DNA from: Chlorella sorokiniana
Lineage: Eukaryota > Chlorophyta > Trebouxiophyceae > Chlorellales > Chlorellaceae
Direction of reading: 5' to 3'
NCBI GenBank assembly: GCA_025917655.1
Contig: CP084619.1
Location: forward strand, 992,001-1,056,000
DNA: 64,000 nt
The notes under the pieces were generated by a model, which worked only from the letters and a program-made list of their open reading frames with translations, was not told where the DNA came from and did not search any database. Made by a program: the position numbers and the translations under genes. Shown here one piece after another: positions 14,878 through 25,300 of this stretch; the stretch's first letter is position 1, and each line of letters begins with the position of its first letter.

Positions 14878-15145
14878 CTGCCCTGTTGCACTTGCTTTTG
14901 AATTTATGCCAGTGAGGCCTGCGCTGATTCCCCTGTACCATTTGGGCATCACCCTGTACTGTACAATCTCCTGACTACTTGCATGAGTTGCGCCTCCAGA
15001 TGACGCATGGCAATGAAATGGGGACAGTGCTCATCGCAATGCTGCGGCTGCGTCCTCTGCCTGTCCGTGCATGGGGTCAGCTGCTGCTGGCTACTCCGTC
15101 TTCACCTCAAGCGTCGTCTTCGCCTCATCGAGCTTTGCGCGGGCA

Positions 15146-15729
15146 TCAGTCAGCTGCAGATTCGGAGGGGGCACTCAGTTGCTGAAAGGCGCTGATGCGC
15201 CGAAGTTGTTGCCACCAGAACCCCACCATGGCACCGAAAGCACTCGCCTGCTGCTTCAGGCTTGCCAGCGCAGTCTCAGCTGCGTTCGCCCTGTCTGCCA
15301 GCTGCTGCTGCTCCTGCTTTGCTGCATCGGCTTCCGCCTTGGCCCTGGCAGCGTCAGCCTTGGCGCCATCAGCCTGCTTGATCGCGTCATCTTTGGCTGC
15401 ATTGGCTGCCTTAATGTCGCTCTTCAGTACGTCAACCGACTCCTTGAGAGCAGAAACTTCGTTATCTTGCTTTTGCTTGTCCTGTTGGCACTGCAAGCAA
15501 GAAGGGGAGTACCGCTTGTATGGCACGGGCACAAAGCGCTCTGGCACAACCATGCTGTGGTCGCGCTGCAGCGCTGGCTCACCTTAATCAAAGGTTCCTG
15601 CACTTTAACTCTGTCAGCTGCCAGTGATGCTTTCTGCACTCTGGGTGCTACCAGGAAGGTGCCCACCGCAAGGCCAGCCAGCAAGGCGAGAAACAGAGCG
15701 GGGCGGGAGGTCCCTTTGCTCTTGCTCAT
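15146..15729 (-). CDS. Small single-pass membrane protein with Ala/Lys-rich coiled coil
   Basis: Family not recognised. Two exons, 15729-15583 and 15490-15146, join in frame to give 163 residues. After the basic start MSKSKGTSRPA comes one hydrophobic segment (LFLALLAGLAVGTFLVA, about residues 12-28), then a soluble tail that is nearly all coiled coil, for example ADAARAKAEADAAKQEQQQ. The charge pattern (Lys before the helix) suggests a signal anchor or a mitochondrial or plastid inner-face anchor with the coil exposed on the far side. The Ala/Lys/Asp/Gln composition also recalls LEA-type stress proteins. The frame is intact across both exons and the splice sites are standard, so I trust the gene more than any function. 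Confidence 0.75.
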
Positions 15730-16003
15730 ATCGATTGAAGGGCGGCTTGTGGGCTGTCAGTAAACTTTTGAGGGGCCTCTTGTTCACGAATCTCCCGCTC
15801 AGATGGAGAAACCAGGGCTACCAGGAGTGTTCGAGGTCGACCCAGCAGTGGGAACTGATGGCCTGGGGATACGTGTGAACAGCCGAGTGCCGCTACCAAC
15901 ATTAACAATTTAATGAAGTCGCTGGAGCTGTCCCCGTATGCGGGCAATCTGGGACCCTCGGTTGGGCGGTACAAGCCCCACAAAGTGCCATGGCATACTT
16001 GCC

Positions 16004-16294
16004 ATGGCCACTTCGCCTCTGATCAGGCGTATGGCTTACAGCAAGTCTAGCCCTGGGCAGATAGCAGCCCAGATTGCTGCTGGCATTGCGATCTGTGGTT
16101 TCTGCTGGCACAGTCTTTACAGGAGGGCTGAAACAACGGGTCCGCTGTCCGACGACAGTCTACAGCAGCCAGGCAGCACACCAACTGTCCAGGCGCTCGA
16201 AGCCGTGGTCGCAAAGACCACGGGACACTACTGGCGCCTTAAGCAGGCCCAGGACCAGCCAGCCAAGGCAGAGGAAGGGCCTGGAAGGCCTTGA
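16004..16294 (+). CDS. Small membrane protein ORF just upstream of the SAC gene
   Basis: A 96-residue ORF without introns. The ATG at 16004 sits in a good context (gccATGGc); a further in-frame ATG lies upstream at 15938 and another downstream at 16031. The start MATSPLIRRMAYSKSS looks like a mitochondrial presequence or basic leader, followed by a hydrophobic helix (IAAQIAAGIAICGFCW). The hydrophilic tail has no known motif. Its stop lies 29 bases before the SAC gene ATG on the same strand, too close for two ordinary transcription units, so it may be the first cistron of a bicistronic mRNA, an upstream ORF or a chance frame. An 8-base perfect hairpin stem lies at 16203-16223. Confidence 0.45.
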   Translation: MATSPLIRRMAYSKSSPGQIAAQIAAGIAICGFCWHSLYRRAETTGPLSDDSLQQPGSTPTVQALEAVVAKTTGHYWRLKQAQDQPAKAEEGPGRP

Positions 16295-16323
16295 ACGCGC
16301 GCAGCGCAAGGGTCTAGCCCGAC

Positions 16324-19300
16324 ATGGCTGCGACAACGGCGGGCGCCGCGAGCAGTGGCTCGCTGGAGCTGTACCCGACCATGCGCCTGCAGCGCCTGGG
16401 CACCATCGCCATCATCCAGCCGGTGTGGCAGGGCCAGGTGGCGGGGCCCTCCCTGACGTGTGACCTGGAGACGGGCACGTTGGCGCTGGCGGAGCACCCA
16501 CAGGTGAAGCCGGGTGGGGCTTGGCTGTGCGGGGGCGTCAGCCGCCCGGCTGCTGCTCCCCAGCAGCGCTCATGCCGGTGCAGGGCACCGCGCCCGCACT
16601 GCTCCGCTCCCGTCATGCACTGCGCTCCGCTGCGGGGCGCTTGGCGGCGCTGGACAGCCGCGCGGCGCCGCCTGGCTCCAGAATCAAGCTTCCTGCTGCA
16701 GTTCGTCAACACCCCCCAAACCCCTCCCCGTTCGCCCCCAGGTGGACAAGGCCTTCACCAACGTGTTTGGCGTGCTGGGCATGGCTCAGCTGGAGGCGGG
16801 GCCAGCCCTGGTGGTGATCACCGGGGTGGAAGAGGTGGGCGGGTGCCCCGGGCAGCCTTCACTGCGCCACAGGTGGCGCAGCTGGGTTCTTGCGTGCACC
16901 TGTGTGGCTGCCGACCCTGCAGCACGCTCCCAGCGGGGTCTTCTGGGCAGGCAGTGCACCCTTCCTGCGGCCCAGCTGGCTGTCATGCACCGCTGGTCGG
17001 TTGATAATGTCACGCCTGCCACCCGCAGGCTGCCACGCTGCGCGGCCACCCGCTGTACAAGGTGACGGCCACCGAAGTGCTGGCAGACAGCCGCAATAGC
17101 AAGTGGAAGGCCAGCGACCGTCGGTGAGCAGCCTGCTGGCCTGCCGCGCGGTGCCGCCGCCGCCTGTGCGGGCTGCCGGCCGGCTCGCAGGGGCGACGCC
17201 CAGCCGACCGCTCGCTCGGCGCACCGCCGACTGCGCACCCTGCTCTGCCACGCCCTGCGCACCTTCCCTGCAGCTTCCTGCGCCTGCTCCAGGCGGGCAC
17301 TGACCCCCAGCGGTACGGCGGCAGCCTGTATTTTGCCTACGCCGGAGACGTCACGCTGAACCAGCAGCGGTACGAGGCGGTGCACAGCGACCCCTCGCTG
17401 GCGGGCGCCTCGCCCTGGCAGCGCCTCCCCCTCCTTCTCATGGAACCGATCGCTGGCGCAGCCGCTGCTGGGTGTGTATGTGTGTGTGTGTGTGGGGGGC
17501 TGCTCTAGAGGCTGTGCTGCCCACTGCACGCGTCTACGAGCCTGCCGCCTGCGTTCCTGCGCCTTGGCGATGGCTGCTTCAGTAGCTTGCCCGTCAAGCA
17601 GGCCGCCTTGCAACCGCTGAAGCGATGCGGGCATGGGTAGCTGACTGGACTGGCGCCGCTGTGCCCTGCCACCCCCTCCTTTGTGCAGACGGCGGCATGC
17701 ACCGCTTCGTCCCCCCGTCTTCCAAGGCTTTGCCGGCCAGATCCAGGCCTTCCCGCTGGGCGGCGCCCCCGCCGCCACGCCGTCACCATCACCCTCATCG
17801 CGCGCCGCTCGATGCGCCGCGCGGGCTGCCGCCAGTGGCGGCGCGGCGCCGACCTGGAGGCCGCGGTGGCCAACTACGTGAGAGCGAGCAGCTGGTGGCG
17901 CTGGACGGCGGCGCGGTTCAGGCGTCGTTCGTGCAGGTGGGCGCCCGGGCAGGCCACGTTTGTTTTGGGGGGGATGTGGCGCCACGCGCTGCTTCCCTCC
18001 CTGGCGCCAGGGCTGCGCCCGCTGCGTGCCCAGCTGCCGACATGCCCAGCAGCCCAGACGGCAGGCCGCGAGGGCCGCCCCTGCCCACCGGCCGGCAGGT
18101 GCGCGGTTCCATCCCGCTGCTGTGGAGCCAGTCGCCCAACCTGAAGTACAAGATCCCCATCCGCATCGCGCCGCCCTCCCGCTGCCACCCCGTGTTTGCG
18201 GGCCATGCCAAGGAGCTGGTGGAGGGCTACAAGGTGGGCTGCCGCCGTGCGCTCGGTCTTGATGGTGCGGGAGGGGGCCCGATGAGGCTGGGGCCGACGG
18301 GGGATGCGGCGGAGCCAATGCCCCTGCCCGCCAGGTGGCGGCAAGGCGGCCCTGCCTGCACTCGTGCAGCGGCGTGCCTGCTCGTCTGAGCAACCCTGCC
18401 TCTGCTGGCCCTGGTCTGCCCCCCCCCCGGCCCCCTCCCCCACCCCCCACCCCCACCCCCACACACACACGCGCCCACAGGAGGTGGTGGCCGTCAACCT
18501 GGCCAACCAGACCGGGCGGAGGGGGTGCTGTCGGCGGCGTACGCAGACGCGGCGGCCGCCTTTGCCGCCCAGGCGCCCGGCTTCCGCCTCGTCCCCTTTG
18601 ACTTCCACAAGCAGTGCGGCGCCACCAACTACGCGCGCCTGCAGCTGCTCTGGGAGGTGGGTGGGCGGGTGTGTGAGTGTGAGTGTGAAGGGGGTGGGCG
18701 GGTGTGAGGGTGGGGGGCGCGCGCCAGGGTGTCACAGTGGGCCGTGGTGTGATCGCTTGCGCTGGCCTGCATGGACGGAGGCGTACCAGCCTGCTGGAAT
18801 AACCCCCCCCTGCCGTGCCCCCCACCCGTTCACACACGTCAGTCCATCGAGGCCGACTTCCGCCGCTTCGGCTACTGGTTCCGCGACGGCGCAGGCACCT
18901 CGGCGCAGCAGGGCGGCGTCATCCGCACCAACTGCATCGACTGCCTGGACCGCACCAACGTGGTGCAGGTGTGTCCCGGGGGGCAAAGGGGGTGAAGGGG
19001 GGGAGGAGCGGGGGAAAGGGGGGAGGGGGAAGGGGGCGGGGGGCGGGGGGGCGGGCACCGGGGGCCAGGGGTGGCAGGGCCACATGTCAGGCTGCATCAT
19101 GTGGGGTGAGGCTGGCGGCAGGGCGCCGCGGCTGCCAGGCACCGCCGCGCTCCCCTTGGCTCCTGCCCCCTGCCATGACCCACCCCTGTCCTAAGGCCCT
19201 GGTTCCTTTTTTTCTCGCAGGGGCTGCTGGGCAGGAAGCAGCTGGAGCACCTGCTGCACAGGCTGGGGCTGCTGGCCGAGGGGGCCTCCCTCCCACAGGC

Positions 19301-20789
19301 GCTGCCGCAGGTGCGACCGCAGGCGACGGCTGGCGGTTGCCTGCGCTTCTGCCTGGCTGCTGCCAGCCAGCGGCCTCTGTTACCCGCAGCTCCCTCCAGC
19401 TGCTGCCTCGTGCTCACCCAGCCACACACTCATCCCCCCCCTCCTCCGGGTTCCCCATGCTCCTGCTTCGCATCACCGCAGCTGGACGTCGCCTTCCGCG
19501 TGCTGTGGGCGGACCACGGCGATGAGGTGTCCCGCCAGTATGCAGGTGCAGCCCCCTCGCCGCCGCCTGCCCGCAGGGCTTGCAGGCTGGCCACGCCATG
19601 CTGCAGGCCGGGCCCTCGCGTGCGCTCGCACCTCTGTGACGGCTTTGCTTTACCAGCCAAACCCTGCAAGCCGGGAACCCCACACCCTCCCCCGCCCAGC
19701 TTCTTCCCGCAGCGCCCCAGCTTGCACATGCTGTTGACAGCCCCCCTCCCCCTCCGCCCACGCACCCACATCCACACCACACCCACTCCCACTCCCACCC
19801 CACACAGGCACCGGAGCCATGAAGAGCGCCTTCACCCGCACCGGCAAGCGAGACATCTGGGGCCTGCTGGACGACGGCGCCAAGTCGCTGACGCGGTGGG
19901 TGTGTTGGGGGTGGGGGTGGGGGTGTTGAGGGGGCAGCGGCAGCGCCACGCCCTTGCTGGTACTTCTTCAAAAACTTGGGAGCGCACTGCCAAGCAGCCA
20001 AGATGCCATGCTGCCGGCTCATCTGCGGAAGAGCAGAAGCGGCGCCGCCTGCCGAGCTGGGGCGCGCTTCTGGCCACGTGCGATCCTCCGCTAACACACA
20101 CACACACACACCTTCCCCCTTAGCCTGCACTTCAATCTCGAATCCCCCCCCCCTCCCCCAACACACATACAGCTACTACCTGAACAACTTTGAGGATGGG
20201 CACAAGCAGGATGCCGTGGACCTGGTGACCGGATCCTACGCAGTGGTGCCAGGTGGCTGCGCTGCACCTGCTGCTTTCCTCCCGCCCCTGCTCCCTGGGC
20301 CAGGCAGCCCTCGCCGGCTGGCCGCCACGCTGCTGTGGGCCTGGGTGGGGCCAGCGGCGGCGCACGCCCCCGGGCGACAGGGTAGCCATGGCGGCGGGGC
20401 TGCCGCTCCTCCGCTCGCCGCCGCGACGCACCTCGCTGGCGGGGGCACCTCAGTTGAGGTTGGTGGCCCCAGCACCCTCCCACGGCCCCCACCCCTGCCC
20501 ACCCCACCACCCCTCCCCTGTGCAGGCAAGCCCGCCCCCTTCAAGCCGCAGGGCTCCCGGCAGTGCCCCTGCTGGCAGTGCTGGCGCTGGCCCTGCTGGC
20601 AGCAATCAACCTGCGTGCGCTGGGGGCGGCCAGGCCGGCCTGCTGCACGCGCCGCCGCCGCGCTGGTGCAGCAGGTGGCGGCGCCGCTGCTGCTGGCGGC
20701 GGGGGTGCTGGCGCGCTGACGTCGCGCGCGGCAGCCGCCTGGTGGACAGGCCGCAGCTGCTGCCGGAGCTGGCGGTGCCCTGGCACTGA
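16324..20789 (+). CDS. SAC-domain phosphoinositide phosphatase (Sac1-like)
   Basis: Removes phosphate from phosphoinositides, mainly PI4P, on ER and Golgi membranes. About a dozen exons. The N-terminal SAC domain starts with [12 protein letters not shown] and [44 protein letters not shown]-type and [13 protein letters not shown] blocks follow the family order. The catalytic P-loop is [15 protein letters not shown] (18927-18971), matching the CX5R(T/S) signature with catalytic Cys and Arg present. The C terminus has two hydrophobic helices ([16 protein letters not shown] and [17 protein letters not shown]), as in ER-anchored Sac1 and plant SAC6-8. The frame shifts by one base near the G run at 18521-18525 (after NLANQTG), and again near the end. 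Several introns have complementary GT-rich and CA-rich ends. Confidence 0.9.
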
Positions 20790-20947
20790 AGCAGTGAAGC
20801 CCTGGGGGTGCGGGGGCCTGAAGCAGCACACAGGAGCAGCACGCACGCATGGCGGCGGGTAGCAGCCCGCCTTCAGAGCAGCCGAAGCCCATAGCTGTGC
20901 TTTTTTGTTTGGTGTTGGCTGAGGAAGATGCACTTTGTGTGTGTGTG

Positions 20948-20952
20948 TGTAA
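20948..20952 (+). terminator. TGTAA poly(A) signal, SAC gene
   Basis: TGTAA about 160 bases after the SAC stop, at the end of a (GT)n tract. It lies only 8 bases from the minus-strand TGTAA assigned to the convergent uS17 gene. Confidence 0.5.
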
Positions 20953-20960
20953 ATTTGGCG

Positions 20961-20965
20961 TTACA
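20961..20965 (-). terminator. TGTAA poly(A) signal, plastid uS17 gene
   Basis: Minus-strand TGTAA about 260 bases after the uS17 stop, pointing towards the SAC gene. Confidence 0.45.
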
Positions 20966-21226
20966 TGCTTGTGCGGGAGGCTTTCAGGTGTGAGGTCAGA
21001 CGAGGAGCAAGAAACTGCACAGGGGGTGGGGAAGCGCGGCGCCACCGCGTTTCAGTGCCTGGGTGTTGCGGCGGGGGCTGACCAACGCATGCACACGCGA
21101 TCAGGACTGGTCAAGCATGCTGCCATGTTCCGTGTCGGGAGCAGCGCGCGCCACCAGGGTTTGAACAGGCGCGGCAGGGGCTCACCTGAGCGGAAGAACG
21201 GCGGCGCGGAGGCGGGCAGGGGCCGC

Positions 21227-22073
21227 CTACTGCGCCTTCTTCACGATGCTGTCCACCACAAACCTGCGGCAACAACCGCGGGCTGCCAATCTCAGCGCAC
21301 ATGCAGCATGCTTGCTCAGTGCCTGTCGCGCGGCATGCAAGCGGCAGGCGGGGGGGAGGGCGGGCTGGGCGCGGGCACACCCCGGCTCCCCGGCTCACCG
21401 CTTGGTCTTGCTGAGGGGGCGGCAGGGCTTGAGGTTGACGTAGTCGCCCACCTGCGCCACCTGCTGCTCGTCGTGCGCCTGATAGTTGGTGGTGATGCGC
21501 ACCCGCTTCTGCGGCAGGGGGAGGAGCACACGGGCGCAGCGGTGCGCCGGTCGGTCGTGGGGAGAGGGCGGCGGGGCAGGGCCAGAGCGGGAGCGCTGCA
21601 GGGGCCAGCCCGGCGCGGCGCCGCGTCCAGTCCACCGGTACGGAGCCATGCTGTCTGTGCTGGCTGGGGAGTGCTGCTTGCGCTGTCCCACACACATGCG
21701 AGTGAGTAGGCCGCTTGTGGTGCACAGCGAGCACCCTCGCCACCCGCTTGCAACCCCCTGCTGACCCACCTGGTACACGGGATGGACCTGCAGCGAGGCC
21801 ACCTCCACCACAGCCGTCTTGCTCTGGCTGGTGGACACGACCTTGCCATACAGCGGCTGCGCGGCGCGGATGGTGGTGTCCACGGCGGCGCGGCGGGCGG
21901 GGCGCGCCGCAAGCTGCTGCGGCGCCAGGAAGGAGCTCTGCGGCAGGGGGCGGCGAGGCGCGGGGACATCGTTATCGGCACGCTCTAGCAGGTGGGGCTC
22001 AGGCTGCGGGAGGAGTGCTGGCACCCTGCGGCGCAGTGCTTGTGCCCACCGAGGTGCTAGAGATGGCCTGCAT
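21227..22073 (-). CDS. RPS17: Plastid ribosomal protein uS17 precursor
   Basis: Nuclear-encoded small-subunit protein of the plastid ribosome that binds 16S rRNA; 112 residues including the transit peptide. Four exons: 22073-22050, 21937-21770, 21508-21399 and 21263-21227, all joined in frame. The leader MQAISSTSSSFLAPQQL, rich in Ser, Ala and Arg and poor in acid, is a plastid transit peptide. The mature part has the uS17 pattern: LYGKVVSTSQSKTAVVEV, then KRVRITTNYQAHDE, VGDYVNLKPCRPLSKTKR and FVVDSIVKKAQ. The start was chosen because exon 1 joined at the GTGGGC donor gives both frame and transit peptide. No frame error is seen. Confidence 0.92.
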
Positions 22074-22239
22074 GGCGCCTCCTTGTAGCTGCAACGAGCA
22101 CTTCGAGAAGCAAGGAAACGAAGGAGAGGGCAATGCGTGGTGCCAACACTGGAGGGCAACACCGCCTCGCACCGGGTAGAATAGCTGGCCGGCAAAGCCG
22201 CGAGACAGCCTTGTGGGTCGGTCGCATCGAATCAGTTCA

Positions 22240-22244
22240 TTACA
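22240..22244 (-). terminator. TGTAA poly(A) signal, AP-2 alpha gene
   Basis: Minus-strand TGTAA about 80 bases after the AP-2 alpha stop. Confidence 0.45.
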
Positions 22245-22321
22245 CAGATCGATGTTAAGAATGCACGTTCACAGAACGATGCGTAGCTCACGGGGTGCAG
22301 CGGGGGGAGGCCCGCAGAGCC

Positions 22322-25300
22322 CTACGCGAGCAGCGCCGCCAGGCGCTGCTTCAGGGCATCCGTGACCATGGCATCCGCGGTAGCCACCGTCAGGGTGGCT
22401 CCCGGGCCGCCCAGGCCCTCCACCTTGACCATGCACGGCACCTGCCGCGGCGGCGTGCCGGGGCCGCACTGGAACACGCAGGCCGCGGAGAGCCCAGCGG
22501 GGCCATCCAGCCCCGCCAGCACCTTGAAGCCCAGGGTGGGCAGGAGGGCCTCCGCGCCGCCGCGCGCCGCGCCGCCGCCCAGCGCCACGCCCGCCTTGAG
22601 CGGCGGGCCCGCCACCTGCTGCCAGCGCTGCGTGAACACGCTCGGCGGCACCTCCACCGGCGCGCAGAACTTGGTGGCCACCAGCGGCAGCTCCAGGCTG
22701 CGGCTCAGCACCTGGCCCGTGCTGGGCACCGCGTAGCCCAGCTGCACCACCGGGGTGGCCAGGAAGGGCGCCAGGCACGCCGCCGACAGCGGCACTTGCA
22801 CCTGAAAACGGGGAGGGGGGCCAGGGGGCGGCTCAGGCGCGGCGGAGCCCGGCCAAGCACCCAGAAGTGCCTGCCGCGCCCGTAGACATACACAGCGGGC
22901 CCCCGTGCGGCTGCCTCCCCCACCTGTTTCTTGGGCTCCAGCTGCTGCGGCACCGAGCCAAGCTGGAGGGCAAAGGCCGGGTTGGGAGGCACCACCAGCG
23001 CCACCCCTGCAGCGCCTCCCCCGCCTTGTTGCCCAGGAACAGCGTCAGCTGCACGCCCGCGCCGCCCAGCTGGGACTTGAGGCCCACCTGGGGGGGGGCA
23101 GAGCGATTGTGTGGGTGTGGGTGTGTGGGTGATTTTGAGGCAAAGGGGCAAGGCTCGGCAAGCGCAGCAGCCTGCAGCTGCGGCCTGGCAGCAGTGCGAA
23201 CAGGCCCGCCAAAGAGGCGGCCCGTCCGCACGCCGGCAGCAGCGCCGCCGTTGCCAGCATCTAGTGCTGTCAGCGCCCGGCTGGTCAGCATGCATGAGGA
23301 AGCAGGCGACGCTGCAGCCCAGGGAACTGAGCGGCGGCAGCAGCAGCAGCCCAGGGAGCTGAGCGGCGGCGGCGGCGCACCTGCAGGAATTGGTCCTCAT
23401 ACAGGATGCCGCTGGTGGCGGTGCACAGCTTCCGGAACCAGGCCGCCACGTCGCCCACAGGCTGGATGGGGGCGGGCCCCGCTGCTGCCGCCGCAAACGC
23501 GTCGGCGCCAAACGGATCCAGCGCAGCGGCCGTGGCGGCGGCAGCAGGGGGCAGGGAGGGGGCTTCGGGCGTGGGGGCGGGTGGCGGCGTGGGAGGAGGC
23601 GCCGCCGAGGCGGCCGGAGCGGCAGCGGGAGGAGGGGGGCCGCGCGGGCGTGCGCCGACGGCGACTGGGGCGCCGCCACAGGCGCCGCCGCTGCCGCCTC
23701 CGGCTCGCCAAAGGGGTTGGTTGCGGCGGCTGGCGGCTCTGCCGCTGGCGCCGGCTGGGGGCCACCCAGGGATGACAGCAGGTCCATCACGCTGGCAGGG
23801 CCCGCCGCCGCCGCCGCAGCAGCCCCGCTGCAGCGGCGGCCGGCTCGGCGGCTGGCGTGGGCTGGGCAGCCGAGCCGTTTGCCTGTGGCGGCGGCGAGTC
23901 GCTCAGGTCTGCCGGGGGTGGGGAGGGGAGGGCGCTCAGTCACGATGGGCAGAGCCGCCCGCCAGCGCAGGCAGGCCGCCAGTCTGGTGTGCCAGTGACA
24001 AACGCTACGGGCCGCTGCCGCCGCACAGAAGCAAAGCGCAGCTTGCGGGGCCGGCGGGGCGAGCAAGGCGGCATGGCCAGCAGAGCGGGAGCTCCGGCAG
24101 GCCGCTGCCGCCCACCCAGCAGGTCCAGCAGGTCCGCAGCGCCGTTGGCTCCGCCGGCGGGTGCGGCGGCGGGCAGGCCCAGCGGGGGCGGGGCGCCGCC
24201 CGAGGCTGCGGGGAGGCCAGCCCCTCCGAGTCCGCCGACTCTTGCTGCATCCAGGCGGGGCGCTCGCGGGCCTCGTCGGCATCCTCGCCCTGCGCACAGC
24301 GTGTGTTTGTGTGTGTGTGGGGGAGTGTGCTAGTGTGGGCGGGGGTGTTAGCATGTTGGGTGTGAGCGCAGCCAGCGCCCCCTGAGCACCGCGCTGCGAG
24401 GTCAGGGTGGCCAGCAACTGAAGCGTGCGGCAGAGGTTGGCCGGGCCGAATGGGTGAAGGAGCGGCAGCGGCTGCGGCTGCCACGTGGCTGGCTGCGCCG
24501 CAGCGCAGGCAGCGCGAGGCGCGGCAGGCAGCCGCCGCTGGCGCTTTCGCGAGGGCCTAGACGCCCCCACCCACCCACCCACCTCCTTCTCCGCCAGGCG
24601 CCGCAGCAGCAGCGAGGCGCGGCGCTCCCACTTGGGCAGCGGCTGCAGCGCGGCGGCGGCCACGTCCCCGCGCGCCGCCAGGCCGCGGTACTCGGACGGC
24701 GCGCTGCGCCAGCTCCGCGTCCAGCGTGGCGGCGTAGCGCTGCATCACGGCCTCCACCGCCTCGCGCAGCGGCGCGTTGCCCGGCTCCGCCACCACAAAC
24801 TTCTCGTAGGTCGTCAGCAGCAGGGCCTGTGTGTGTGTGTGTGTGTGTGTGCGGGGGTGGGGTGGGGGTGGGGGGGGGGGGGTAACGTGTAGCAAGGGGT
24901 GTGGGTGTGGAGTTCGGCGGCGTTCTGGGAGGGGGAGGCAACCAGGCGCAGCACGCAGGGCTGAGGAGCGACGCAGTCCCCGCCGTGCAAGCAGCAACCA
25001 CGCTTCCTGGGGGCCCGCAGCGCACGGGCGGCCCTGGATGATGTGGCGGCCGCCCGCAGCCCGTCCCTGCAGCCCAGCCCCCGCCGACTGCCCCCTGCGG
25101 CGGCACCCAGTCGTGGCCCGCCTCCCACCTTGGTCTCAGGGAGGCCGCCACAAAGCGCTCCTGCAGGAGGCGGAACTGGTCCAGCAGCGGCGCCTCGCCG
25201 GCGACGGCCAGCCCCGGCCCGTGCTCGCCCAGCAGCCAGCCCGTGGCCTTGACGAAGACCTCGTAGGAGGCGCCGCGGCGCAGGGCCTCAGCGCGCGGCG

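Noticed and set aside
16203-16223. 8-base hairpin as a terminator
   Set aside because: It lies inside the small ORF and nuclear algal genes do not use hairpin terminators; probably chance.
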